This document shows positions 8,539 to 16,891 of a stretch of DNA of 64,000 bases, piece by piece. This DNA comes from Micromonospora sp. PLK6-60 (lineage in GTDB: Bacteria; Actinomycetota; Actinomycetes; Mycobacteriales; Micromonosporaceae), in NCBI RefSeq assembly GCF_019890675.1, contig NZ_JAIOAA010000018.1, positions 1-64,000 of the forward strand, given 5' to 3'. The position numbers and the translations under genes were made by a program. How positions within the stretch are numbered: position 1 is the stretch's first letter; every line of letters begins with the position of its first letter. The notes beneath the pieces were generated by a model. It was not told where the DNA came from and searched no databases. It saw only the letters and a list, made by a program, of their open reading frames with translations.

Positions 8539-8578
8539 TCCTCCGGATACTCGGGGGCGGGGTGGTGGGCGGGTCGAG

Positions 8579-8820
8579 TACGCTTGACCGCACACAGGCG
8601 ACGACCCGGCCATCACCGGTGAGCCTCCGGAAGAACGGCCGGGTGACCGGCTCAGTAGAACCGGACGGGACGGCCCGTCACAGCCGGCCAACGAGCGGGC
8701 GGTCAGCACCTTGACCGCCAAGCGGGGTGGTACCGCGGGCCCGGCCCGGCACGCCGTCACGGCGCACCGGAACGGGGTCGTCCTCGCAGACCCACAGGAA
8801 CATGTGAGCTGCTGAGGAGA
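8579..8820 (+). promoter_or_regulatory. Isoleucine T-box riboswitch upstream of ileS
   Basis: A probable -10 TACGCT (8579-8584) starts a leader of about 240 nt. The specifier region GGCCATCACCGGTGAGCC contains the isoleucine codon ATC at 8612-8614. The hallmark T-box sequence TGGTACCGCGG is at 8728-8738, with its TGGT ready to pair with the acceptor end of uncharged tRNA. Downstream, TCCTCGCAG (8781-8789) is nearly complementary to the Shine-Dalgarno segment CTGCTGAGGA (8809-8818). This fits the actinobacterial translational T-box, in which uncharged tRNA-Ile frees the ribosome binding site, rather than a transcription-terminating one. Confidence 0.93.
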
Positions 8821-8830
8821 GCGACAGGCG

Positions 8831-11800
8831 ATGGCCTATCCGTTGCACGACCCGACCGCCGCCGGCGTCCCGGCGAGCCCGGACCTGCCCGCGGTCGAGC
8901 GGCGGGTGCTGGAGCACTGGACGGCCGACAAGACCTTCGAGGCCAGCGTCGAGGCCCGCCCGACCGGCGACGACGGCAAGAACGAGTACGTCTTCTACGA
9001 CGGCCCGCCGTTCGCCAACGGCCTGCCGCACTACGGCCACCTCTTCACCGGGTACGTCAAGGACGTGGTGCCGCGCTACCAGACCATGCGCGGCAAGCAC
9101 GTCGAGCGCCGCTTCGGCTGGGACTGCCACGGCCTGCCGGCCGAGGTGGTGGCCGAGAAGCAGCTCGGCATCACCAGCAAGGCGGAGATCCTCGACCTTG
9201 GGGTGGCCCGGTTCAACGACGCCTGCCGCGCCAGCGTGCTGGAGTTCACCCAGGACTGGGAGCGGTACGTCACCCGGCAGGCCCGCTGGGTGGACTTCGC
9301 CAACGACTACAAGACGCTCGACCTGGACTACATGGAAAGCGTCATGTGGGCCTTCAAGACCCTGCACGACAAGGGCCTGGTCTACGAGGGCTTCCGGGTG
9401 CTGGCGTACTGCTGGCGGTGCGAGACCCCGCTGTCGAACACCGAGACCCGGATGGACGACGTCTACCGGGACCGGCACGACCCGACGCTGACCGTGTGGT
9501 TCGAGCTGACCGGCGACGAGTCCGCGCCGGAGCCGGTGCGCGGGCCGGTCCGGCTGGGCGTCTGGACCACCACGCCGTGGACCCTGCCGTCGAACCTGGC
9601 GCTCGCCGTCGGCCCGGACATCGAGTACGCGGTGCTGGAGCGCGACGGCCAGCGGTACGTGGTCGGCGCGGCGCGGCTCGGGGCGTACGCCAAGGAGTTG
9701 GAGGGCTACGAGCAGGTCGGCACGGTGTACGGCCGGGACCTGGTCGGGCGCCGGTACACGCCGCTGTTCGACTTCCTGGTCGAGCAGGCGGGCGAGCACG
9801 CCTACCAGGTGCTCGGGGCGGAGTTCGTCACCACCGAGGACGGCACCGGGATCGTCCACCTGGCCCCGGCCTTCGGCGAGGACGACCAGAACGTCTGCAA
9901 CGCGGCCGGCATCCCGACCGTCGTCACGGTGGACGACCACACCCGGTTCACCGCGCTGGTCCCGCCCTACGAGGGCGAGCAGGTCTTCGACGTGAACAAG
10001 CCGGTGATCCGGGAGCTGAAGGAGCGGGGGGTGGTGCTCAAGCAGGACACCTACACCCACTCGTACCCGCACTGCTGGCGCTGCGACACCCCGCTGGTCT
10101 ACAAGGCGGTGTCGTCGTGGTTCGTCGCGGTGACCCGGTTCAAGGACCGGATGGTCGAGCTGAACCAGCAGATCAACTGGACGCCGGGGCACATCAAGGA
10201 CGGCTCGTTCGGCAAGTGGCTGGCCAACGCCCGGGACTGGTCGATCAGCCGGAACCGGTTCTGGGGCTCGCCGATCCCGGTGTGGAAGTCCGACGACCCG
10301 AACTACCCGCGGATCGACGTGTACGGGTCGCTGGAGCAGCTCGAGCGGGACTTCGGGGTACGCCTGAGCGACCTGCACCGGCCGGCGGTGGACGACCTGG
10401 TCCGCCCCAACCCGGACGACCCGACCGGTCAGTCGATGATGCGCCGGGTGCCGGAGGTGCTGGACTGCTGGTTCGAGTCCGGCTCGATGCCGTTCGCCCA
10501 GGTGCACTACCCGTTCGAGAACCGCGACTGGTTCGAGCACCACTACCCGGGTGACTTCATCGTCGAGTACATCGGGCAGACCCGGGGCTGGTTCTACACC
10601 ATGCACGTGCTGGCCACCGCGCTGTTCGACCGGCCGGCGTTCCGCAACTGCCTCAGCCACGGCATCCTGCTCGGCTCGGACGGGCGCAAGATGTCCAAGA
10701 GCCTGCGCAACTACCCGGACGTCTACCACGTCTTCGACTCGTACGGGTCGGACGCGATGCGCTGGATGCTGATGTCCTCGCCGGTGCTGCGCGGCGGCGA
10801 CATGCCGGTGACCGAGACGCTGATCCGGGACTCGGTGCGCCAGGTGCTGCTGCCGCTGTGGAACGTCTGGTACTTCTTCTCGCTCTACGCCAACGCGGAC
10901 GGGCACACCGCCCGGCGCCGGGTGGACAGCACGCACCTGCTCGACCGGTACGTGCTGGCCAAGACGAACGAGCTGGTGTCGACGGTCGGCGCGCAGATGG
11001 ACGCGTACGACATCTCGGGCGCCTGCGCGTCCGTCCGGTCCTTCCTGGACGCGTTGACCAACTGGTACGTGCGTCGTTCCCGGGACCGGTTCTGGGCCGG
11101 CGACGCGGAGGCGTTCGACACGTTGTGGACGGTGCTGGAGACGCTCTGCCGGGTGGTGGCGCCGCTGGCGCCGCTGACCGCGGAGGAGATCTGGCGCGGC
11201 CTGACCGGCGAGCGGTCGGTGCACCTGACCGACTGGCCGTCGGCGGACGAGTTCCCGGCCGACCACGAGCTGGTCTCCGCGATGGACAACGTGCGGGCGG
11301 TCGCCTCGGCGACGCTGTCGCTGCGCAAGGCGAAGGGGCTGCGGGTCCGGCTGCCGCTGGCGAGTCTGACCGTGGCCTCGCCGGCCGCCGCCCAGCTGCG
11401 TCCCTTCGCCGACCTGGTCGCCGACGAGGTCAACGTGAAGGCGGTGGAGTTCACCGACGAGGTGGCGAACTACTGCCAGCAGGTGCTGACCGTGGTGCCC
11501 CGGGCGCTGGGCCCGCGGGTCGGCAAGGCGGTGCAGCAGGTGATCAGGGCGGTCAAGGCGGGGGAGTGGGAGTTGGTCGACGGCGCCCCGGTCGCCGCCG
11601 GGGTCACCCTCGCCGAGGGCGAGTACGAGCTGCGCCTGGTCGCCGCCGATGTCGAGCACTCCGCGCCGCTGCCCGGCGGCGAGGGCGTGGTCGTGCTGGA
11701 CACCCAGGTCACCCCGGAGCTGGCCGCCGAGGGGCTGGCCCGGGACGTGATCCGGGTGGTGCAGCAGGCCCGCCGCGACGCCGACCTGGACGTCTCGGAC

Positions 11801-11977
11801 CGGATCACGCTGACCGTCGCCGCGCCGGCCGAGGTGCGGGACGCGGTCAGCGGGTTCTCGTCCTTCGTGGCCCGGGAGGTGTTGGCCGACTCGGTCGAGT
11901 TCGCCGACTCGGTCGACGGCTTCACCGGCGAGGTGGGCGAGGGCGAGCGGGTGACCGTGGCCGTGCGCCGGGTATGA
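8831..11977 (+). CDS. ileS: Isoleucyl-tRNA synthetase, eukaryote-like type
   Basis: Charges tRNA-Ile and edits misactivated valine. The 1048-residue product has the HIGH-type motif NGLPHYGHLFTG near residue 68, a large CP1 editing domain, and GRKMSKSLRNYPD near 620. The first HIGH position is HYGH, and there is no C-terminal cysteine zinc site. Together with the length, this indicates the second (eukaryote-like) IleRS class found in mycobacteria and other actinobacteria, often less sensitive to mupirocin; the resistance point is inference. The ATG has GAGGAGA (8814-8820) at 10 nt, the site masked by the T-box sequestrator. A copy of the interspersed element begins 6 bp after the stop. Confidence 0.97.
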   Translation: MAYPLHDPTAAGVPASPDLPAVERRVLEHWTADKTFEASVEARPTGDDGKNEYVFYDGPPFANGLPHYGHLFTGYVKDVVPRYQTMRGKHVERRFGWDCHGLPAEVVAEKQLGITSKAEILDLGVARFNDACRASVLEFTQDWERYVTRQARWVDFANDYKTLDLDYMESVMWAFKTLHDKGLVYEGFRVLAYCWRCETPLSNTETRMDDVYRDRHDPTLTVWFELTGDESAPEPVRGPVRLGVWTTTPWTLPSNLALAVGPDIEYAVLERDGQRYVVGAARLGAYAKELEGYEQVGTVYGRDLVGRRYTPLFDFLVEQAGEHAYQVLGAEFVTTEDGTGIVHLAPAFGEDDQNVCNAAGIPTVVTVDDHTRFTALVPPYEGEQVFDVNKPVIRELKERGVVLKQDTYTHSYPHCWRCDTPLVYKAVSSWFVAVTRFKDRMVELNQQINWTPGHIKDGSFGKWLANARDWSISRNRFWGSPIPVWKSDDPNYPRIDVYGSLEQLERDFGVRLSDLHRPAVDDLVRPNPDDPTGQSMMRRVPEVLDCWFESGSMPFAQVHYPFENRDWFEHHYPGDFIVEYIGQTRGWFYTMHVLATALFDRPAFRNCLSHGILLGSDGRKMSKSLRNYPDVYHVFDSYGSDAMRWMLMSSPVLRGGDMPVTETLIRDSVRQVLLPLWNVWYFFSLYANADGHTARRRVDSTHLLDRYVLAKTNELVSTVGAQMDAYDISGACASVRSFLDALTNWYVRRSRDRFWAGDAEAFDTLWTVLETLCRVVAPLAPLTAEEIWRGLTGERSVHLTDWPSADEFPADHELVSAMDNVRAVASATLSLRKAKGLRVRLPLASLTVASPAAAQLRPFADLVADEVNVKAVEFTDEVANYCQQVLTVVPRALGPRVGKAVQQVIRAVKAGEWELVDGAPVAAGVTLAEGEYELRLVAADVEHSAPLPGGEGVVVLDTQVTPELAAEGLARDVIRVVQQARRDADLDVSDRITLTVAAPAEVRDAVSGFSSFVAREVLADSVEFADSVDGFTGEVGEGERVTVAVRRV

Positions 11978-11982
11978 GATGC

Positions 11983-12034
11983 AAGGAGGGGCCCCCTGTT
12001 AACGCATTCTGTATAGGAGGGGGCCCCTCCTAAC
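11983..12034. repeat. Interspersed GGGGCCCC/GTTAAC element, copy 3
   Basis: Starts 6 bp after the ileS stop. Forward orientation: AAGGAGGGGCCCCCTGTTAAC, then the centre GCATTCTGTATAG, then GAGGGGGCCCCTCCTAAC. The AGGAGGGGCCCC and GGGGCCCCTCCT arms can pair around the centre, so a transcript would form a GC-rich hairpin after ileS. Confidence 0.8.
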
Positions 12035-12131
12035 CGCCACCCAGCGGGCCGGCGGGCCTCCCGGTCCGCGCGGTGTGGGGGCGTCCGCTACCGTGACACC
12101 GCCTGTTTCGCGTACGACCGCCGGAGGACCA

Positions 12132-12809
12132 GTGCCCCTGCTCTACACCATCGGCAAGCTCACCGTGGCGCCCGCGCTCCGGTTGGCCTTCCGTCCGCAC
12201 GTGGAGGGGCTGGAGCACATTCCGGCGACCGGCGGTGCCATCTTCGCCAGCAACCACCTCTCGGTCGCCGACGAGCTGCTCCTCGGCACCGTGGTGCCCC
12301 GGCACCTCGCCTTCTGGGCGAAGGCGGAGTACTTCACCGGCACCGGCCTCAAGGGCGGCTTCTCCAAGTTCGTGCTCACCGGGCTGGGGGCGATCCCGGT
12401 GGAGCGCGCCGGGGGCCGGGCGGCGCTGTCCGCGTTCGACGCGGCCATCCCGGTGCTCAAGGCCGGCGATCTGGTGGCCGTCTATCCGGAGGGCACCCGC
12501 TCCCCGGACGGGCGCCTCTACCGGGGGCGGACCGGGGCGGCCCGGCTGGCGGTGGCCGCCGGTGTGCCGATCATCCCGGTCGGGGTGACCGGCACCGACA
12601 AGGCCCAGCCGATCGGCACCCGGGTGCCCCGACCGGGCCGGGCCAAGATCAGCATCAAGTTCGGCAAGCCGCTGGACTTCACCGGCCGGCCCGACGACCG
12701 CACGTCGTTGCGGGAGATGACCGACGAGTTGATGGCCGAGATCCAGAAGATCACCGGCCAGGAGTACGTCCCCCGCTACGCCCCCAAGCGCGGCGAACCG
12801 GCGGCCTGA
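12132..12809 (+). CDS. 1-acyl-sn-glycerol-3-phosphate acyltransferase family protein (PlsC-like)
   Basis: Membrane-associated acyltransferase of 225 residues, expected to move an acyl chain onto lysophosphatidic acid in phospholipid synthesis. The catalytic H-x4-D motif appears as SNHLSVADE near residue 40; the glycerol-phosphate-binding motif is YPEGTRSPDG near 120, followed by RGRTGAARLA and the late block IIPVGVTGTDKAQP. The GTG at 12132 is chosen over upstream in-frame starts because GGAGGA lies 3-8 nt upstream and a TACCGT -10 is at 12089-12094. Paralogues with different acyl acceptors are common in actinobacteria, so the exact substrate is uncertain. Confidence 0.92.
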   Translation: MPLLYTIGKLTVAPALRLAFRPHVEGLEHIPATGGAIFASNHLSVADELLLGTVVPRHLAFWAKAEYFTGTGLKGGFSKFVLTGLGAIPVERAGGRAALSAFDAAIPVLKAGDLVAVYPEGTRSPDGRLYRGRTGAARLAVAAGVPIIPVGVTGTDKAQPIGTRVPRPGRAKISIKFGKPLDFTGRPDDRTSLREMTDELMAEIQKITGQEYVPRYAPKRGEPAA

Positions 12810-12949
12810 GCGGTCACGGTGGGGTGCCCGCGCGGCGCTTCACCTGATCGAGCACCGCGTCCAGGTCGGTGCGCCGGCCACGAACCGGGCCATGCCCCGA
12901 TTGTCGCCGCTGTGCCGATTCACCGGCGATGCGGGCGCGCATCCCCGGT

Positions 12950-14545
12950 TCAGGCGCCGTCGGGCGTGACGATCTGCTGGCGCATCCGGTCCAGCAGGGC
13001 CGCGCTGTCGTCCAGCGACAGCCGGGTGAACACGCCGGTGGCCAGGCTGCCGTGGTCCACCGAGGTGCAGACCACCACCGCCGCGCCGTCGTCCCGGCCC
13101 ACCGCGCACCGCTCGTGCCGGCCGCGGACCCCGGTGTCCACCGGCACCGCGGCGTCGAGCGCGTACCGCTCGGTGAGGCGGGCCATCTCCTCGTCCGCGT
13201 CCGACTCCGGGCTGAGCCGGATGCCGGTGCCACCGAACACCGTCACCCGCTTGCCCTCCGGCGTGCTGTAGACACCGGCGAAGGTGTCCTCGATCAGCAG
13301 GCTGGACCCGCGTACCTCGGCCTCCAGCTCGCGGACCGCGGCCCGGTCGGCCGGATCGTCCCGCAGGCGCAGGCCGGCCACCTGGTCCGGGAGGGTCGCG
13401 CTGGCCGGGTACTGGGTGGAGAGCGGCTGCGCCCACCACAGCGGCAGTCCGCAGCAGCAGACCACGCTGAGCAGCAGCACCCAGGGCCAGCGCCGCCGGC
13501 GGCGGACCGGCACCGGGACGTACCCCTTGGGGGCCTGCCAGCCCGGTGGCGGGGTGACCGGCGGCGGTGCGGCGGCCCGGCGGCGCTGCTTCGGTGGCCG
13601 GGTCGGTGCGGGCGGCGCCGGCCGGGGCGGCGACACCGGGGCCGCCGGCGGAAATCCGCCGGACGGCGGCGCGGACGCCGGGTACGGCGCGGACGCCGGG
13701 TACGGCGCGGACGCCGGGTACGGCGTGGTCGGGTGCGGTGCGGGCACCGGGTGCGGCGGGTGTGGCGGGGGTGCCGGGGTGACCGGGCGTGCCGGGTACG
13801 GCGGGGTGTGGGCGAGCGTCGGCGGCAGCGCGGGGAAGTCGGTCGACGGCAGCTCCCAGCCGCCGGTGTCGGCGCCGGCCCACGGGTCCACCGGCACCTG
13901 GTGCTCGGGCGAGGCCGCCGGCGGCGGAGTCGGCTCGGCCGACTCACCCCAGGCGCGCTTGCGCGACGGCGGGGGCGGGACCGCCGCCGACCCGCTCCAC
14001 CGGGGCGACTGCGTCTCCACCCGGGTGGGTTCCGGCCCGCCAGCGGTCGACGCGCCGGCCTGGTCGGCGCGGGTGGGGTCAGGGCTGCCCGGGGCGGTCG
14101 CGTCGGCCTGGCCGGACCGGCCGGGCCCGGCCCCGGTGGGGGTGGCGGCCGTCGCGTCGGCCTGGTCGGCCCGGGTGGCGGCCGACGCTCCCGAACCGGC
14201 CGGCGACCTGAGAGCGTCGGCCGATGCCGGGACGGCGTCGGCCGGGCCGGGAGCGGCATCGCCTGGCGACCCGGGGGCGTCGGCTGGTGTCGGGACGGCG
14301 TCGGCCGGCGACCCCGGAGCGTCGGCCGGGCCGGAAGTGGCATCGCCCGGCGACCCGGGAGCGTCGGCTGGTGTCGGGGCGGCGTCGGCTGGTGTCGGGA
14401 CGGCGTCGGCCGGCCCAGGGGCGGCGTCGCCCGGGGGGACGGGGGCGGTGGGCGGCTCGTCGGCGACCGCCGGATCCGGGTTCCCGCCCGTGGCGGGGGC
14501 ACCCTGGTCGGCCGGCCGGTCTGCGCCCGGCTGCGGCTCCGGCAT
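12950..14545 (-). CDS. Proline/alanine-rich single-pass membrane protein, paralogue of the 46-720 product
   Basis: Function unknown. This 531-residue protein has a very long low-complexity cytoplasmic region (about residues 1-345). It contains degenerate GDAxxGPADAPGSPADA repeats and a YPASAP triplet repeat, then a basic RRRRRWPW stretch, one membrane segment (VLLLSVVCCCGLPLWW), and a C-terminal external domain. That domain has VTVFGGTGIRLS, a cysteine in GRHERCAVG, and VVCTSVDHGSLATGVF, matching the layout of the 46-720 product; the anchor and domain are shared while the N-terminal arm differs. The ATG has GAGAGGAG upstream. It is divergent from the radical-SAM gene. Confidence 0.85.
   Translation of the reverse strand: MPEPQPGADRPADQGAPATGGNPDPAVADEPPTAPVPPGDAAPGPADAVPTPADAAPTPADAPGSPGDATSGPADAPGSPADAVPTPADAPGSPGDAAPGPADAVPASADALRSPAGSGASAATRADQADATAATPTGAGPGRSGQADATAPGSPDPTRADQAGASTAGGPEPTRVETQSPRWSGSAAVPPPPSRKRAWGESAEPTPPPAASPEHQVPVDPWAGADTGGWELPSTDFPALPPTLAHTPPYPARPVTPAPPPHPPHPVPAPHPTTPYPASAPYPASAPYPASAPPSGGFPPAAPVSPPRPAPPAPTRPPKQRRRAAAPPPVTPPPGWQAPKGYVPVPVRRRRRWPWVLLLSVVCCCGLPLWWAQPLSTQYPASATLPDQVAGLRLRDDPADRAAVRELEAEVRGSSLLIEDTFAGVYSTPEGKRVTVFGGTGIRLSPESDADEEMARLTERYALDAAVPVDTGVRGRHERCAVGRDDGAAVVVCTSVDHGSLATGVFTRLSLDDSAALLDRMRQQIVTPDGA
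13671..13724. repeat. 18-bp tandem repeat inside the proline-rich gene
   Basis: Three exact copies of GCGGACGCCGGGTACGGC (13671-13688, 13689-13706, 13707-13724). In the minus-strand gene they encode a YPASAP hexapeptide repeat in the cytoplasmic arm. Copy number is likely to vary between strains. Confidence 0.85.
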
Positions 14546-14704
14546 CGCGGCAATCTCCTCTCGCGCCAGCTTGCGAGGTTAGTACCGGTCCGCCACCGAC
14601 GCCGAATCCGCTGCTCCGCGAAGGCGACCCCGGGGGAGCGGGCGACCGCGCGGGCGGTGGGGTGCGGTGGTGCGGTGCGGCGTGGTGGGCGGCGGGGCAC
14701 CGCG

Positions 14705-14721
14705 TACCCTTGGGCATCATG
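14705..14721 (+). promoter_or_regulatory. Leaderless -10 of the radical-SAM gene
   Basis: TACCCT (14705-14710) lies 8 nt before the ATG at 14719, and there is no Shine-Dalgarno site. The 170 bp upstream, shared with the divergent proline-rich gene, hold nothing else recognisable. Confidence 0.5.
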
Positions 14722-16704
14722 AGTGCCCCGTCCACGACGCCGCGCCCGACCGCGGCCAACTCCGTGTGGCCCCGGCTGGAGCCGCTGCTGCCCCAGGTGA
14801 CCAAGCCCATCCAGTACGTGGGCGGTGAGCTGGGCGCGGTGGTCAAGGACTGGGACGCGGCGACCGTCCGGTGGGCGCTGATGTATCCCGACGCGTACGA
14901 GGTGGGCCTGCCCAACCAGGGCGTGCAGATCCTCTACGAGGTGCTCAACGAGCTGCCGGACGTGCTCGCCGAGCGGACGTACGCGGTCTGGCCGGACCTG
15001 GAGACGCTGATGCGCGCGCACGGCGTGCCGCAGTTCACCGTCGACGCGCACCGCTCGGTGCGCGACTTCGACGTGTTCGGCGTCTCGTTCTCCACCGAGC
15101 TGGGCTACACCAACCTGCTCACCGCGATCGACCTGGCCGGCATCCCGCTGCTGGCGGCCGACCGCACCGACGCCGACCCGGTGATCGTGGCCGGCGGGCA
15201 CGCCGCCTTCAACCCGGAGCCGATCGCCGACTTCGTCGACGCCGCCGTGCTCGGCGACGGCGAGGAGGCGGTGCTGGAGATCACCCAGATCGTCCGGGAG
15301 TGGAAGGCGGAGGGCTCGCCCGGCGGCCGGGACGAGCTGCTGCTGCGGCTGGCCCGCACCGAGAGCGTCTACGTGCCGCGCTTCTACGACGTGGACTACC
15401 TGCCCGACGGCCGGATCCAGCGGGTCGTGCCGAACCGCCCGGACGTGCCGTTCCGGGTGCACAAGCGCACGACGATGGACCTGGACGCCTGGCCGTACCC
15501 GAAGAAGCCCCTGGTGCCGCTGGCCGAGACGGTGCACGAGCGGTACGCGGTGGAGATCTTCCGGGGCTGCACCCGGGGCTGCCGGTTCTGCCAGGCCGGC
15601 ATGATCACCCGTCCGGTGCGGGAGCGCTCGATCACCACCGTCGGTCAGATGGTCAAGGAGGGGCTGGAGTTCTCCGGCTTCCACGAGGTGGGCCTGCTGT
15701 CGCTGTCGTCGGCCGACCACTCCGAGATCGGCGACATGTGCTCCGGCCTGGCCGAACAGTACGCGGGCACCAACGTCTCGCTGTCGCTGCCGTCGACCCG
15801 GGTGGACGCCTTCAACATCGACCTGGCGCAGGAGCTGTCCCGCAACGGGCGGCGGACCGGCCTGACCTTCGCCCCGGAGGGCGGCTCGGAGCGGATCCGC
15901 AAGGTCATCAACAAGATGGTGTCCAAGGAAGACCTGATCCGTACGGTCGTCACCGCGTACACCAACGGCTGGCGGCAGGTGAAGCTCTACTTCATGTGCG
16001 GCCTGCCCACCGAGACCGACGAGGACGTCCTCGAGATCGCCGACATGGCGCACGAGGTGATCCGGGCCGGCCGGGCCGCCACCGGTTCCAAGGACATCCG
16101 CTGCACGGTGTCGATCGGCGGGTTCGTGCCGAAGCCGCACACCCCGTTCCAGTGGGCGTCGATGTCGAGCCCGGAGGTCATCGACAACCGGCTCAAGCTG
16201 CTCAAGCAGGCCATCAACTCGGACCGCTCGTTGGGCCGGGCGATCGGCTTCCGCTACCACGACGGCGAGCCGTCGCTGATCGAGGGCCTGCTCTCCCGGG
16301 GTGACCGCCGGGTCGGCGCGGTGATCCGCAAGGTGTGGGAGAACGGCGGCCGGTTCGACGGCTGGAGCGAGCACTTCTCGTACCAGCGCTGGGTGGACGC
16401 CGCCGCCGAGGTGCTGCCGTCCTTCGGGGTGGACCTCGACTGGTACACCACCCGGGAGCGTACGGAGCTGGAGGTCCTGCCCTGGGACCACCTCGACTCC
16501 GGCCTGGACAAGGACTGGCTCTGGCAGGACTGGCAGGACTCGCTGTCGGAGTACGAGCAGGACGACTGCCGGTGGACCCCGTGCTTCGACTGCGGCGTCT
16601 GCCCGTCGATGGACACCGAGATCCAGATCGGCCCGACGGGCCGGAAGCTGCTCCCGCTGACCCCGGTCAACGGCATGAAGCTGCCCACCGGCGCCCAGCA
16701 GTAG
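14719..16704 (+). CDS. B12-binding-domain radical SAM protein, TIGR03960 family
   Basis: Radical SAM protein of 661 residues. An N-terminal B12-binding-like domain (MYPDAYEVGLPNQGVQILYEVLN; VIVAGGHAAFNPEPIADFVD) is followed by the radical SAM core with the cluster motif GCTRGCRFCQAG (C-x3-C-x2-C) near residue 285, and by late cysteines CFDCGVCPSMD near the C-terminus. The family is broadly conserved in actinobacteria and Firmicutes with no settled reaction. In many genomes it is paired with, or fused to, the DUF2344 protein, which is next here, suggesting the two act together on an RNA or ribosome-related substrate (inference). Confidence 0.93.
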   Translation: MSAPSTTPRPTAANSVWPRLEPLLPQVTKPIQYVGGELGAVVKDWDAATVRWALMYPDAYEVGLPNQGVQILYEVLNELPDVLAERTYAVWPDLETLMRAHGVPQFTVDAHRSVRDFDVFGVSFSTELGYTNLLTAIDLAGIPLLAADRTDADPVIVAGGHAAFNPEPIADFVDAAVLGDGEEAVLEITQIVREWKAEGSPGGRDELLLRLARTESVYVPRFYDVDYLPDGRIQRVVPNRPDVPFRVHKRTTMDLDAWPYPKKPLVPLAETVHERYAVEIFRGCTRGCRFCQAGMITRPVRERSITTVGQMVKEGLEFSGFHEVGLLSLSSADHSEIGDMCSGLAEQYAGTNVSLSLPSTRVDAFNIDLAQELSRNGRRTGLTFAPEGGSERIRKVINKMVSKEDLIRTVVTAYTNGWRQVKLYFMCGLPTETDEDVLEIADMAHEVIRAGRAATGSKDIRCTVSIGGFVPKPHTPFQWASMSSPEVIDNRLKLLKQAINSDRSLGRAIGFRYHDGEPSLIEGLLSRGDRRVGAVIRKVWENGGRFDGWSEHFSYQRWVDAAAEVLPSFGVDLDWYTTRERTELEVLPWDHLDSGLDKDWLWQDWQDSLSEYEQDDCRWTPCFDCGVCPSMDTEIQIGPTGRKLLPLTPVNGMKLPTGAQQ

Positions 16705-16707
16705 GGT

Positions 16708-16782
16708 CGCCTCCGGCGACTCGCGGCAGGTCGGCCTGTCCCCGCGCCGGGACGGGCCGACTCGCGGCAGGTCGGCTGTTCC
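16708..16782. repeat. Short direct repeats after the radical-SAM gene
   Basis: CGACTCGCGGCAGGTCGGC occurs twice, separated by a CGCCGGGACGGGC-type segment. The unit resembles the 41-bp tandem repeats at 20945-21110, so both belong to one low-complexity family. The rest of the 187-bp gap shows only a CAGGAT hexamer near 16852 as a possible -10 and the GAGGAG site before the next gene. Confidence 0.6.
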
Positions 16783-16891
16783 TTCCCGCCCGCCCCGCCC
16801 CCGGCCCCGGCCGGGCCGCCCCGGCTGGCCGTCGCGGTGGACGCTGCGTCAGGATGGGGCGGACACGCAGCCAGCACCCGAGGAGTTCACG

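Noticed and set aside
8678..11659. 993-residue minus-strand frame across ileS
   Set aside because: It is antisense to ileS with low-complexity composition and no motif.
12810..12949. Possible gene remnant between the plsC-like and proline-rich genes
   Set aside because: A short minus-strand frame opens with MARFVAGAPTW but has no site, no homology I can name and ends quickly. Nothing else is seen in these 140 bp.
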